A stretch of 33,175 nucleotides of DNA from NCBI GenBank assembly GCA_958448705.1, contig CAUDEY010000025.1, positions 1 to 33,175 of the forward strand, written 5' to 3'. Source of the stretch: UMGS1322 sp900550765. GTDB lineage: Bacteria > Bacillota > Clostridia > Christensenellales > QALW01. The notes below the pieces were generated by a model, which was not told where the DNA came from, made no database searches, and saw only the letters and a list, made by a program, of their open reading frames with translations. Positions 15,736 to 24,208 of this stretch are shown here, in pieces. The first letter of the stretch is position 1. The number at the start of each line of letters is the position of its first letter. The position numbers were made by a program, and so were the translations under genes.

Positions 15736-16827
15736 TTATCTGCGGGCATCATCTGTTTTCTCCGGGGCGGGTACATCCAGCACAAAAGGCGCGCTTTCCT
15801 GCCAGGTATAGGGAAGAATCAGACTGCAGTGTCCATTTTGGGACAGGTGCGGTTCCGAAATGTAATAAGTGCCGTCGCCAAAGGCATACAGTCCAGTGGA
15901 GCCGAAGGGGAATCGCCATCCGTAGGTATTGCTTTTTTCATGATAGATTCCTTTTTTTAGAAGGGAAAGCAGCATCCCCGTTTCTTCGGTTCCCTGAATA
16001 GTTCCTTGATACGGCGCTTCTGCGGCATCCGCGGCAAAGAGATAATAGTTGGGATATTCCGGTTTTTTGCCGGGATATACGGCCATAAAATAAGCATGTG
16101 TAAAGGCGTCATATTCTAAATTCTGTACACCGTAATTGGTATTGCCGGTATAGAGAAACAGCTTGGCTTCCGGCTTTTGAGGACCGCTTTTGTGCATGGA
16201 ATTCTGATTCAGCGGCTTTGCAAAGGTGCGCAGTTTTTCAGGATCATAGCACAGAAGAATCTGATGATTGTTATCTTCCCGCGTTAGATCACTGTAAATG
16301 CCGTAGGCAACAAAAAGATATTTTTTTGTGTCGTTTTGCTGACCGAACATCGGTCCGAAGGCAGTACCGTCAATGCCGCTGCACCCATATTTATGTTTGA
16401 CGGGCTCACCATTTTTATTTTTTCCTGATCCGTTATGGTCGTCTGTAGCTTCTTTTACATAAACGGCCGTCATAATTCCGTCTTTTTCCGCATCCATTCC
16501 AATACGGTCAATTTTATCCACATCAAATATCGCAATATAAAACGCACTTTCGCGATGTTCGGCTGTTTGTGAAATCTGTGAGATTCCTTTTCCGATTTTA
16601 TCGCATTTATATTCTAAAGAACCGTAAACACGGCCGTCTTCTTCAAAAAAATCAATACAGCCTAAATGACCGGTAAGCCCTTCTACTGTTCCCAGAATCT
16701 TTCCGTCAAATGTGCTTTTGATAAAACGTGTGGTAAAGGAATAGTAGATCAGCTGTTTTTGAGGATCAACAGCAATTCCCTGAATATGGCAGTCTCCCTG
16801 CAAACCGGTAAAAATGAACGGTTTCAT
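15736..16827 (-). CDS. Uncharacterised beta-propeller-like protein
   Basis: A 363-residue soluble protein without signal peptide or membrane segment. ATG 16827 has TGGAGGCG 8 bases before it. The sequence is rich in short beta strands and turns such as IQGIAVDPQKQLIYYSFTT, HLGCIDFFEEDGRVYGSLEY, GVQNLEYDAFTHAYFMAVYP and GLYAFGDGTYYISEP. This suits a six-bladed propeller of the SMP-30/NHL type, but I cannot identify a family or catalytic residues. A basic, Gly/Asn/Lys-rich loop (DDHNGSGKNKNGEPVKHK, about residues 129-146) stands out. It is monocistronic and convergent with the Cys-rich gene. Its 5' region is shared with gyrB, transcribed the other way. Function unknown. Confidence 0.6.
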   Translation of the reverse strand: MKPFIFTGLQGDCHIQGIAVDPQKQLIYYSFTTRFIKSTFDGKILGTVEGLTGHLGCIDFFEEDGRVYGSLEYKCDKIGKGISQISQTAEHRESAFYIAIFDVDKIDRIGMDAEKDGIMTAVYVKEATDDHNGSGKNKNGEPVKHKYGCSGIDGTAFGPMFGQQNDTKKYLFVAYGIYSDLTREDNNHQILLCYDPEKLRTFAKPLNQNSMHKSGPQKPEAKLFLYTGNTNYGVQNLEYDAFTHAYFMAVYPGKKPEYPNYYLFAADAAEAPYQGTIQGTEETGMLLSLLKKGIYHEKSNTYGWRFPFGSTGLYAFGDGTYYISEPHLSQNGHCSLILPYTWQESAPFVLDVPAPEKTDDARR

Positions 16828-16959
16828 TTTGTTTCGCCTCCAGATTCTTTCTGCTATAGATATTTTATATCATTCCGGGGAAAGAATGCAAGAAAAATTT
16901 TAAGATATCGCTTTTTTGCTGTTTTTGCATGGGATTTTTGGCTGCTGCGGTTAAACTGC

Positions 16960-16988
16960 TTTACAGAACAATATAATTATGTTATATT
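16960..16988 (+). promoter_or_regulatory. Candidate gyrB-gyrA promoter
   Basis: TTTACA (16960-16965) and TATATT (16983-16988) with a 17-bp spacer, 133 bases before the gyrB ATG. The -10 runs into a pure A/T tandem repeat, which would melt easily and make the promoter sensitive to supercoiling, as expected for gyrase genes. Confidence 0.55.
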
Positions 16989-17018
16989 ATATATAAATAT
17001 ATTATTATATATAAATAT
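16985..17018 (+). repeat. A/T-only 18-bp tandem repeat upstream of gyrB
   Basis: The 16-base sequence TATTATATATAAATAT occurs at 16985-17000 and again at 17003-17018, period 18. The whole stretch 16982-17023 contains no G or C. It covers the predicted -10 and start region of gyrB. Confidence 0.7.
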
Positions 17019-17121
17019 AATAAGAAATAGCTTGCCGGATGGGCATGACAAAATGAACGTTTTGGGAGGAAAAGGAAAGCTTGCTTTGCTGTAAAGCATG
17101 GGGGTTGAAAGGAAAACGATT

Positions 17122-19032
17122 ATGACAGAAAACAATTACAATGCATCACAGATCCAGGTTTTGGAGGGGCTGGAGGCTGTGCGCCGCAGACCGGGCATGT
17201 ACATAGGCTCGACGGATGAAAGGGGCTTGCATCATCTGGTACAAGAACTGGTGGATAACTCTATAGACGAAGCCTTGGCTGGATTTTGCGATAACATCGT
17301 GGTCACAATTCATGAGGACGGTTCCTGCTCCGTAAAGGATAACGGCCGGGGCATTCCGGTAGATATTCATGAAAAATATGGTAAACCAGCTGTTGAGGTG
17401 GCGCTTACCGTGCTGCATGCCGGAGGTAAGTTCGGCGGCGGCGGATACAAAGTATCCGGCGGTCTTCACGGCGTAGGGCTTTCGGTAGTAAACGCATTGG
17501 CCTCTAAGCTTTATATTGAGGTATACCGCAACGGTAAGATATACGCGCAGGAGTATCACCGCGGCGATGCGGCCGGGGAGTTGACGGTAACGGGCGCCTG
17601 TGAACATACAGGAACGTTTGTGCGATTTTGGCCGGATGCGGAAGTGTTTGAAACCACAGTGTTTTCTTATGACAATTTAAAAACTCGTTTGCGTGAACTT
17701 GCCTTTTTGAATAAGGGGATCCGCATTACCATTGAGGATCAGCGAGAGGGAGCCCAGCGGATGGAAAGTTTTCATTATGAAGGCGGCATTATAGAGTTTG
17801 TACAGTTTTTAAATAAAAACAAAGTGGTGCTGTTTGAACAGCCCCTGTATTTTGAAGGAAAAAAAGGCACTTCTACGGTAGAGGTGTCCATGCAGTATAA
17901 TGATAATTACAATGAAACCGTTTTTACCTTTGCCAATAATATTCAAACGCATGAGGGCGGCACGCATCTGACGGGGTTTCGGAATGCTCTGACCAAAACG
18001 ATCAACGATTATGCCCGTAAATATAAGCTTTTGAAGGAAAATGACCAGAACCTTTCCGGTGAGGATGTGCGGGAAGGATTGACGGCGGTTATCAGTGTGA
18101 AATTGGAAGAACCGCAGTTTGAGGGGCAGACTAAGACAAAGCTGGGGAACAGCGAGATTCGCCCGATTACGGAAGCTATTGTCGGAGAGAAATTGGCAGA
18201 TTTTCTAGAGGAAAATCCTGCGATAGCCAAAACGGTTATTGATAAATGCCTGACGGCCAGCCGCGCCCGGGAGGCAGCCAGAAAAGCCCGTGAACTCACG
18301 CGGCGTAAAAATGTACTGGATAATTACTCCCTGCCGGGGAAACTGGCAGATTGCTCTGAGAGCGATCCGAAAAAGTGTGAGATATTTATTGTAGAGGGCG
18401 ATTCCGCCGGCGGCAGCGCAAAAGAAGGCCGTGACCGGAAAACCCAGGCAATTCTGCCGCTAAGAGGAAAAATCCTGAACGTAGAGAAGACGCGGCTGGA
18501 TAAAATGCTTCAAAATAATGAAATTCGCTCGATGATTACTGCTTTCGGCGCGGGAATCGATGTGGAATTTAACGAAGAAAAGCTGCGGTACCATAAGATC
18601 ATCTGTATGACCGATGCCGATGTGGACGGCTCCCACATCCGTACATTGCTGCTTACCTTTTTCTTTCGGCATATGCCGCAGCTGATTACCGGAGGATATG
18701 TTTATATCGCGCAGCCGCCGCTGTATAAAGTGACGATGACGCGGACGAAACAGATTTTATATTTTTATTCTGATTTGGAGCTGAATAATTATTTGGATTC
18801 CATTAACCGCCAGAATTATGAAGTAGCCCGTTATAAAGGCCTTGGTGAAATGAGCAGCCAGCAGCTTTTTGAAACGACGATGGATCCTGAAACCAGAACG
18901 CTCCTTCGCGTTACGATGGAGGATGCTATTGCCGCGGATCAGATCTTTACGGTTTTGATGGGCGATGAAGTAGAACCAAGAAAAGAATTTATAGAGAAAA
19001 ATGCGCGCTTGGTTGAAGACCTTGATATTTAA
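17122..19032 (+). CDS. gyrB: DNA gyrase subunit B
   Basis: A 636-residue ATPase subunit of gyrase, which with GyrA introduces negative supercoils. The GHKL ATPase domain shows RRRPGMYIGSTDERGLHHLV, VDNSIDEALAG, VKDNGRGIPVD and LHAGGKFGGGGYKVSGGLHG. The TOPRIM part shows EIFIVEGDSAGGSAKEGRDR and the metal-binding MTDADVDGSHIRTLLLTFFF. Length is normal for the short, non-proteobacterial GyrB. ATG 17122, with GAAAGGAAAA 6-15 bases before it, is preferred over an in-frame ATG at 17098 that lacks a ribosome binding site at the right distance. gyrA follows after 14 bases. dnaA, dnaN and recF are not adjacent. Confidence 0.97.
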   Translation: MTENNYNASQIQVLEGLEAVRRRPGMYIGSTDERGLHHLVQELVDNSIDEALAGFCDNIVVTIHEDGSCSVKDNGRGIPVDIHEKYGKPAVEVALTVLHAGGKFGGGGYKVSGGLHGVGLSVVNALASKLYIEVYRNGKIYAQEYHRGDAAGELTVTGACEHTGTFVRFWPDAEVFETTVFSYDNLKTRLRELAFLNKGIRITIEDQREGAQRMESFHYEGGIIEFVQFLNKNKVVLFEQPLYFEGKKGTSTVEVSMQYNDNYNETVFTFANNIQTHEGGTHLTGFRNALTKTINDYARKYKLLKENDQNLSGEDVREGLTAVISVKLEEPQFEGQTKTKLGNSEIRPITEAIVGEKLADFLEENPAIAKTVIDKCLTASRAREAARKARELTRRKNVLDNYSLPGKLADCSESDPKKCEIFIVEGDSAGGSAKEGRDRKTQAILPLRGKILNVEKTRLDKMLQNNEIRSMITAFGAGIDVEFNEEKLRYHKIICMTDADVDGSHIRTLLLTFFFRHMPQLITGGYVYIAQPPLYKVTMTRTKQILYFYSDLELNNYLDSINRQNYEVARYKGLGEMSSQQLFETTMDPETRTLLRVTMEDAIAADQIFTVLMGDEVEPRKEFIEKNARLVEDLDI

Positions 19033-19046
19033 GGCGGTGTGAAAAT

Positions 19047-21551
19047 ATGGAGAATAACAACCTGAAAAACAAGATTATTGATATCAACATCGAAGAAGAA
19101 GTAAAAAAATCCTTTATTTCCTATGCCATGGCGGTAAATATCAGCCGTGCGCTTCCGGATGTGCGGGATGGCCTAAAGCCTGTACATCGCCGGATTCTCT
19201 ATTCGATGCACGAAAGCGGCTATACTTATGATAAGCCTACGCGCAAGAGCGCCCGTATTGTGGGCGACGTTATGGGTAAATACCATCCCCATGGTGATTC
19301 CTCTATTTATGATGCTCTTGTACGTTTAGCACAGCCGTTTTCTATTCGTTACACCTTAGCCTTTGGGCAGGGAAATTTCGGTACGGTAGACGGTGACCCG
19401 GCCGCAGCTTCCCGTTATACGGAGGCCAAGCTCTCCAGAATAGCCGGTGAGCTTTTGGCCGATATCGATAAGGAAACCGTGGATTTTTATCCTAACTTTG
19501 ATGAAACTGAGCTGCAGCCGCGTGTATTGCCTTCCCGTTTTCCCAATCTTTTGGTAAACGGCTCTGACGGCATCGCCGTGGGTATGGCCACCAATATTCC
19601 GCCCCATAACCTGGGCGAGGTGATTGACGGCGCTGTAGCGCTTATTGAGAATCCCGATATCACCGTGGATGGCTTGATGGAATATATCAAGGGACCGGAT
19701 TTTCCTACTGCAGCACAGATTATGGGCATATCGGGAATTCGGGATACTTATACTACCGGCAGGGGGAAGATCGTGATCCGCGCCAAGAGCGAGATCGAGC
19801 AGATGTCAGGAGACAGGCAGCGTATTGTTGTTACGGAGATTCCTTACCAGGTAAATAAGGCGAAATTAGTAGAAAAAATTGCGGAACTGTATAAGGATAA
19901 ATGCTTTGAAGGACTCAGCGCCCTGAGAGATGAATCCAATAAGGACGGTATGCGCATCGTTATTGAGCTGAAAAAGGATGTGAATCCCCAGGTAGTGCTG
20001 AATTATTTGTATAAGCATACACAGCTGCAGGAAAGCTTTGGCGCAATTATGCTGGCGCTTGTGGACGGGGAACCGCGGGTACTCAATTTAAAAGAAATGC
20101 TCTACTATTATTTGGAGCATCAAAAAGAGGTTGTACGCAGAAGAACGCAATTTGACTTGGATAAGGCGCTTGCCAGAGCTCATTTGGTAGAAGGATTTTT
20201 GCGGGCGCTGGATATTATTGATGAAGTCATTGCACTGATTCGTTCCAGCCAGACAACAGAGATTGCCAGAACAAGGCTGATGGAGGAACTGGATTTCTCG
20301 CTTGAGCAGGCAAAGAGTATTTTGGATATGCGTCTGCAGCGATTGACAGGCTTAGAAAAAGAAAAGCTTGTGCAGGAGTTTGAAGAATTACAGGCTAATA
20401 TTCAGCGTTTTCAAGCGATTTTGGCTGATCCGCAGCTGGTGCTGGATATTATTAAAGAAGAACTGCTGGTTATTAAGGATAAATACAATGATGAACGTCG
20501 TACGGAAATCACGGCGCTTTCGGACGAAATCGATTTTGAAGCGCTGATCCAGGAAGAAGACATGGTAGTTACGATGACGCATTTTGGTTATATCAAGCGC
20601 GTTCCTTCCGATACTTACCGGGCACAGCGTCGGGGGGGCAGGGGAATTACCGCTGTTACCACCCGGGATGAAGACTTTGTAGAAAAGGTCATGGTTACCA
20701 GTACCCATACGGATCTTCTGTTTTTTACCAACCGGGGTAAGGTATTCCAGCTGCGGTGCCATCAAATTCCCGAGGCAGGACGTACCGCCAAGGGCAGTGC
20801 GATTGTGAATCTTTTGAATTTAGATGGCGGCGAAAAGGTGAGTACGGTGATTGCTCTGCCGGAGGATCCTGAACAGCGTGAAGGTATGAATTTGGTAATG
20901 GCAACGCGTCAGGGCTTTATCAAGAAGACGGCTCTAAGGGAATATAATATCCGGAAAAACGGATTGATCGCGATCATTCTGCGTGAAGGGGATGAATTGA
21001 TTAATGTAGCGCTTACCTCCGGCAGCAATGATATCATGCTGGCTACTGCCCAAGGGAAGTCCATTCGCTTTGAAGAGAAACTTGTTCGTAATATGGGACG
21101 CAGTACAATGGGCGTTACCGCCATCAATTTGGCGGAAAATGATTATGTGGTTAATATGGCAATTCTTAAGGAGGATTGCGAGATTCTTACTATTACGGAA
21201 AATGGTTACGGCAAGCGCACCGATGCCGGCGAATATCGTGTGACCGGACGAAACTGTAAAGGAATCATTACGCATGCACTGAATGAACACACCGGTATTT
21301 TGGTGGATATGGCAGCGGTTGAAGGCGATGAGGACATTATGCTGATTACCTCTGATGGGACGATCATCCGTACCAGCATTGCAGAGATCCGTACTATGGG
21401 TCGTTCTACGCAGGGGGTACGGGTCATGAAGGTGGATGCTGATGTGAAAGTAGTGGCGGTAGCTACTGCACCGCATGAAGAACCTGAAACGGAAGAGAGT
21501 GCGGGGGAGGAAACTTCCGCAGAAGTGCGTTCTGACATTGATACGCTGTAG
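19047..21551 (+). CDS. gyrA: DNA gyrase subunit A
   Basis: An 834-residue DNA breakage-reunion subunit. The catalytic tyrosine is Tyr124 in AASRYTEAKL. The quinolone-resistance-determining region reads KYHPHGDSSIYDALVRLAQP, with the susceptible-type Ser85 and Asp89 (E. coli Ser83/Asp87). The GyrA box AQRRGGRG at about residue 526-533 and the repeated six-bladed C-terminal domain identify it as gyrase rather than topoisomerase IV. The last ~25 residues form an acidic tail (EEPETEESAGEE...), a common regulatory feature. It is co-transcribed with gyrB, and its stop codon overlaps the Shine-Dalgarno of the next gene. Confidence 0.98.
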   Translation: MENNNLKNKIIDINIEEEVKKSFISYAMAVNISRALPDVRDGLKPVHRRILYSMHESGYTYDKPTRKSARIVGDVMGKYHPHGDSSIYDALVRLAQPFSIRYTLAFGQGNFGTVDGDPAAASRYTEAKLSRIAGELLADIDKETVDFYPNFDETELQPRVLPSRFPNLLVNGSDGIAVGMATNIPPHNLGEVIDGAVALIENPDITVDGLMEYIKGPDFPTAAQIMGISGIRDTYTTGRGKIVIRAKSEIEQMSGDRQRIVVTEIPYQVNKAKLVEKIAELYKDKCFEGLSALRDESNKDGMRIVIELKKDVNPQVVLNYLYKHTQLQESFGAIMLALVDGEPRVLNLKEMLYYYLEHQKEVVRRRTQFDLDKALARAHLVEGFLRALDIIDEVIALIRSSQTTEIARTRLMEELDFSLEQAKSILDMRLQRLTGLEKEKLVQEFEELQANIQRFQAILADPQLVLDIIKEELLVIKDKYNDERRTEITALSDEIDFEALIQEEDMVVTMTHFGYIKRVPSDTYRAQRRGGRGITAVTTRDEDFVEKVMVTSTHTDLLFFTNRGKVFQLRCHQIPEAGRTAKGSAIVNLLNLDGGEKVSTVIALPEDPEQREGMNLVMATRQGFIKKTALREYNIRKNGLIAIILREGDELINVALTSGSNDIMLATAQGKSIRFEEKLVRNMGRSTMGVTAINLAENDYVVNMAILKEDCEILTITENGYGKRTDAGEYRVTGRNCKGIITHALNEHTGILVDMAAVEGDEDIMLITSDGTIIRTSIAEIRTMGRSTQGVRVMKVDADVKVVAVATAPHEEPETEESAGEETSAEVRSDIDTL

Positions 21552-21562
21552 GAGATAAGAAA

Positions 21563-21889
21563 ATGTTTAAAAAGATTCTTTTGATCATAGGCGCTGTTTT
21601 TACCGGATTGAATTTAGGTATGATTTCTTGTGCCAGTCCTGTATATATTATTTTGGGCTTTGCTATTTCGGGCGATACCAGTACAGAGATTGTTTCCTTT
21701 GCTGTTTATGCATTGATTACTGCTGTGATATCAGGAATCGCTACGTATATTTATACCTATAAAAAACGGCGGGAACATGAACCGCTTTCGCCGTACGTGA
21801 TGTCTCTTGCCTGGAGCTTTTTTGCTGGTGCAGTGATAGCCGTATGTGCTTTGTTTATTTATTCGGGATATGCGCAGTATAGGATTTGA
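21563..21889 (+). CDS. Small three-helix membrane protein coupled to gyrA
   Basis: A 108-residue protein with three hydrophobic helices (about residues 5-35, 44-66 and 80-102) and a basic cytoplasmic loop YKKRREHEP between the second and third. TAGGAGATAAGAAAATG joins the gyrA stop to its start, so translation is coupled. I do not recognise the family. Its size and three helices would also fit a class I holin, and a signal-less lysozyme lies 280 bases downstream, but a palindrome-containing region and a terminator separate them. Function unknown. Confidence 0.7.
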   Translation: MFKKILLIIGAVFTGLNLGMISCASPVYIILGFAISGDTSTEIVSFAVYALITAVISGIATYIYTYKKRREHEPLSPYVMSLAWSFFAGAVIAVCALFIYSGYAQYRI

Positions 21890-21932
21890 TAGGCGTTGAA
21901 GCATATAAACCAATGCGGAGAACGGATATTCA

Positions 21933-21978
21933 AAAATGAACATATGTTCATTTTACTATAGAATAGAACCATTGTTCT
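21933..21978 (+). promoter_or_regulatory. Two LexA-like (GAAC-N4-GTTC) dyads
   Basis: Positions 21933-21954 form a perfect 22-base palindrome centred on TGAACATATGTTCA. Its core GAAC-ATAT-GTTC fits the Gram-positive SOS box CGAAC-N4-GTTCG except for the outermost pair. A second, shorter dyad, AGAACCATTGTTCT (21965-21978), has the same half sites 28 bp further on. A TACTAT (21954-21959) between them could be a -10, with TTCAAA (21929-21934) 19 bp upstream. The target could be a short transcript ending at 22046 or the lysozyme gene. Confidence 0.45.
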
Positions 21979-22007
21979 TATTTTTTATGAAAGCAATATT
22001 GAGGATC

Positions 22008-22046
22008 AGCACCGCTGCAATATTTTTTGCAGCGGTGCTTTTTTTA
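22008..22046 (+). terminator. Terminator of the gyrB-gyrA operon region
   Basis: AGCACCGCTGCAA (22008-22020) pairs perfectly with TTGCAGCGGTGCT (22027-22039), followed by a T-run to 22046. It lies after the LexA-like dyads and 122 bases before the lysozyme ATG, so it could also stop a transcript starting near 21966. Confidence 0.92.
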
Positions 22047-22167
22047 TGAAAGAGCATGGCTTTCAAAGAGCGTTTGGCAGGGCGACCGCGGTATAACAAA
22101 GAAGCAGCCGGTATTGAAACAAAAATTCTCTTTTTTAATACTATATAGAGGAAGGAGGAATTTTAAT

Positions 22168-23001
22168 ATGATGACAGTAATCGACGTAAGCCATCATCAG
22201 GGTCAAATTGATTGGGAAACCGTTAAACCAAATATCAGCGGTGCAATCTTACGCTGCGGCTATGGACAGGATTTGCCGGAACAGGATGATAAACAATTTA
22301 AAAGAAATGCGGATGCATGCACTCGGCTGGGCATTCCCTTTGGCGTATATTTATATTCTTATGCCAAAAGACCCGATATGGCCAATGGAGAGGCGGAGCA
22401 TACCCTTCGACTGATTCAGGATTATACCCTGCGTTATCCGGTTTATTATGATTTAGAGGATGCCAGAACCGTAGGTATGATGAGCAATGCGGAAATCAGA
22501 CAGCTTACGGAAATTTTTTGTGATAAGATAGAAAAATCGGATCATTATGCGGGTGTATATGCAAACCAGTGGTGGTTCAATACCCGGCTGGAGGATCCGT
22601 TTTATGATCGATATACGCGTTGGTGTGCCCGTTACAGCAATGAAAGGCCAAATGTAGTTTGTGATATGTGGCAGTACACCAGTGACGGAACGATTCCCGG
22701 TGTGCAGGGGCGCTGTGATATCAGCCGCTGTTATAGGGACTTTCCGCAGGAAATCGGTCAGCGAGAAGAAGCGGAGACGCCGCCGCCTTCCGCAACAGAG
22801 TATCAGATCGGTCAGCATGTGGTGTTTTCCACCTGTTATCGTTCCAGCACCGATCCTATCAGCAAGGCCATCAGTGCCGATAATATGCTGCGCAACCATG
22901 GTGTGATCACTAAGATCGTTGCGGGAGCGAGAAATCCGTATTTGCTGGATAATGGTCTTTGCTGGGTCAATAACGGAGATATCCGGGGATTTTATAAGTA
23001 A
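22168..23001 (+). CDS. GH25 lysozyme with C-terminal SH3-like domain
   Basis: A 277-residue peptidoglycan muramidase. The GH25 domain occupies about residues 1-200: Asp6 in VIDVSHHQGQIDWETVK, LRCGYGQD, GVYLYSYAK, and the catalytic pair Asp95-x-Glu97 in PVYYDLEDAR. It ends with WQYTSDGTIPGV. After a proline-rich linker (EAETPPPSATEY), residues ~212-277 form a small cell-wall-binding-like domain (IGQHVVFSTCYRSSTDP... HGVITKIVAGARNPYLL) typical of clostridial lysins. There is no signal peptide, as in phage endolysins. ATG 22168, followed at once by a second ATG, has GGAAGGAGG 8 bases before it; upstream in-frame codons to 22027 are excluded because they begin inside the preceding terminator. Confidence 0.93.
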   Translation: MMTVIDVSHHQGQIDWETVKPNISGAILRCGYGQDLPEQDDKQFKRNADACTRLGIPFGVYLYSYAKRPDMANGEAEHTLRLIQDYTLRYPVYYDLEDARTVGMMSNAEIRQLTEIFCDKIEKSDHYAGVYANQWWFNTRLEDPFYDRYTRWCARYSNERPNVVCDMWQYTSDGTIPGVQGRCDISRCYRDFPQEIGQREEAETPPPSATEYQIGQHVVFSTCYRSSTDPISKAISADNMLRNHGVITKIVAGARNPYLLDNGLCWVNNGDIRGFYK

Positions 23002-23095
23002 ATTTGTTTTTTCCGCAAAAAAGCAGATGGTATTAGAAAGCCTATTTCGTAAAAAGGTCTTCTCCGTTTGCTGTACAACCATAGGAATATATTTT

Positions 23096-23138
23096 GCAGG
23101 GCAGCATGATATTTTGCTATGCTGTCCTGCTCTTTTTT
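23096..23138 (+). terminator. Terminator of the GH25 gene
   Basis: GCAGGGCAGCAT (23096-23107) pairs with ATGCTGTCCTGC (23119-23130) with one G-U pair, followed by TCTTTTTT. Confidence 0.85.
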
Positions 23139-23408
23139 GCTGTTCAACGGTCTGACGATCCTCGTTCTGTTTTCATTTTTCTTTGTTTGGAGCAGAGAGC
23201 AAGCCAAATAAATGCGTGCCCATTGGTCTTTGGGAACCGCTTTCCCTAAAAAAGCCAAAAGGCTTTTCCGAGGTTCCGGTACTGAGAAAATCCGCTTGCC
23301 TTTCTCGGATTCAGTATTGCATCGGAAAGGAGAAATTTTTGGCGTTTTCGCTTAGTAAAGATATAAAAGAGCCAAGGCAGAATCAAAATATTTTTGCTTT
23401 CATGTGTT
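23139..23408. other. Intergenic region with a structured element
   Basis: No confident gene. A short A/T-supported hairpin, AAAAGCC/GGCTTTT (23250-23267), has six T on the minus side and could be the merR terminator. From 23268 a nested fold is possible on the plus strand: CCGA/TCGG (23268-23271 with 23322-23325) enclosing TACTGA/TCAGTA (23280-23285 with 23311-23316) and GAAA/TTTC. It is followed directly by AAAGGAG (23326-23332) and a possible TTG start that opens a ~47-codon frame running into the merR 3' end to 23482. I cannot support that frame as a gene. Confidence 0.3.
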
Positions 23409-24191
23409 TTATCGCTCAATATAAACCTGTACTTCATAAGTCCATTGCAAAATACCTGATACAATTACAAGTTGTACTGTAAATGTCGGATCTGCCCCAT
23501 ATTCTGTTTGCGCTATATGCATTAACTCGTACAACATTTGTTCTCTATTTTCTTCGGTACAGTTAGCGCATAGATATTTTCCTTTTGGCAATACCTTTAT
23601 TCCGTCCATATCTACATAACGAATACAGACGGCAAATAGCCTTGTTATTCCGTTTTCGGTGTAAATACCGGCTAAATCCTCAAAGGAAAACTGCTCTTTT
23701 AAGGCGGGAGTAATTTGATCATAAAAATGGCTAAGATAATTCCAGAGATTATCAAGTGTCGGCTTTTCTAAGGTGTCTGACAGCAAAATAACGCGTTCTG
23801 GATACTCTTTAAGAAACGTACCATTGAACTTTTGTTGTCCCTGTAATTTTCTTTCATAGTCCGCTTTTGCCAATTGGATTTTGGATTTGCTGTACTGGAG
23901 TGCTGCTATTTTTTCATCAGCTCTTTTTTCTGCCTGCGCTAAAAAACTCACAATTTTTTCAAGATCGTCATATTCTAAAACCTTTTTTATCTCCTGCAAA
24001 GGCAGATCCATAAGCTGTAAAGCACGTATTGTATTTAGACGGACAATGTCTTGTTCGGTATAATAGCGGTAATTTGTCCATTCGTCTTTTTTGCTGGGCT
24101 TCGCTAATCCAATGCGGTCATAATGCCGCAGCGTTTCGGTTGTTGTATGGACAGCCTTTGCGGCTTCCCCAATTGAAAAATATTTTTTCAT
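23409..24191 (-). CDS. MerR-family regulator with GyrI-like effector domain
   Basis: A 260-residue regulator. The N-terminal winged helix-turn-helix begins FSIGEAAKAVHTTTETLRHY then DRIGLAKPS, with NYRYYTEQDIVRLNTI as the wing. A coiled coil (about residues 75-115: DDLEKIVSFLAQAEKRADEK...) links to a C-terminal ~140-residue domain with strands such as RLFAVCIRYVDMDGI and PTFTVQLVIVSGILQW, of the BmrR/GyrI drug-binding type. It is therefore probably an activator that senses a small hydrophobic compound. ATG 24191 has AGGAAA upstream. An in-frame ATG at 24215 falls inside the operator dyad and lacks a ribosome binding site. The gene is divergent from the ABC operon it likely controls. Confidence 0.88.
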   Translation of the reverse strand: MKKYFSIGEAAKAVHTTTETLRHYDRIGLAKPSKKDEWTNYRYYTEQDIVRLNTIRALQLMDLPLQEIKKVLEYDDLEKIVSFLAQAEKRADEKIAALQYSKSKIQLAKADYERKLQGQQKFNGTFLKEYPERVILLSDTLEKPTLDNLWNYLSHFYDQITPALKEQFSFEDLAGIYTENGITRLFAVCIRYVDMDGIKVLPKGKYLCANCTEENREQMLYELMHIAQTEYGADPTFTVQLVIVSGILQWTYEVQVYIER

Positions 24192-24208
24192 TTTTTTATT
24201 TTTTCCTA

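Noticed and set aside
21987..22049. A 20-codon hydrophobic frame (MKAILRISTAAIFFAAVLFL) between the LexA-like dyads and the lysozyme
   Set aside because: It has no Shine-Dalgarno and its codons are made of the two arms and T-tract of the terminator at 22008-22046, so the composition is explained by the hairpin.
22027..22167. Longer N-terminus for the GH25 lysozyme
   Set aside because: It begins inside the terminator stem at 22027. The GH25 fold starts directly at VIDVSHHQG after the ATG at 22168, which has GGAAGGAGG.
23119..23211. A 30-codon hydrophobic frame resembling a type I toxin peptide after the lysozyme gene
   Set aside because: Its ATG lies in the descending arm of the GH25 terminator and no ribosome binding site precedes it. 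No antisense RNA signals were seen.
22992..23258. Minus-strand 88-codon frame after the lysozyme
   Set aside because: It crosses the GH25 terminator, has no Shine-Dalgarno and has no recognisable domain.
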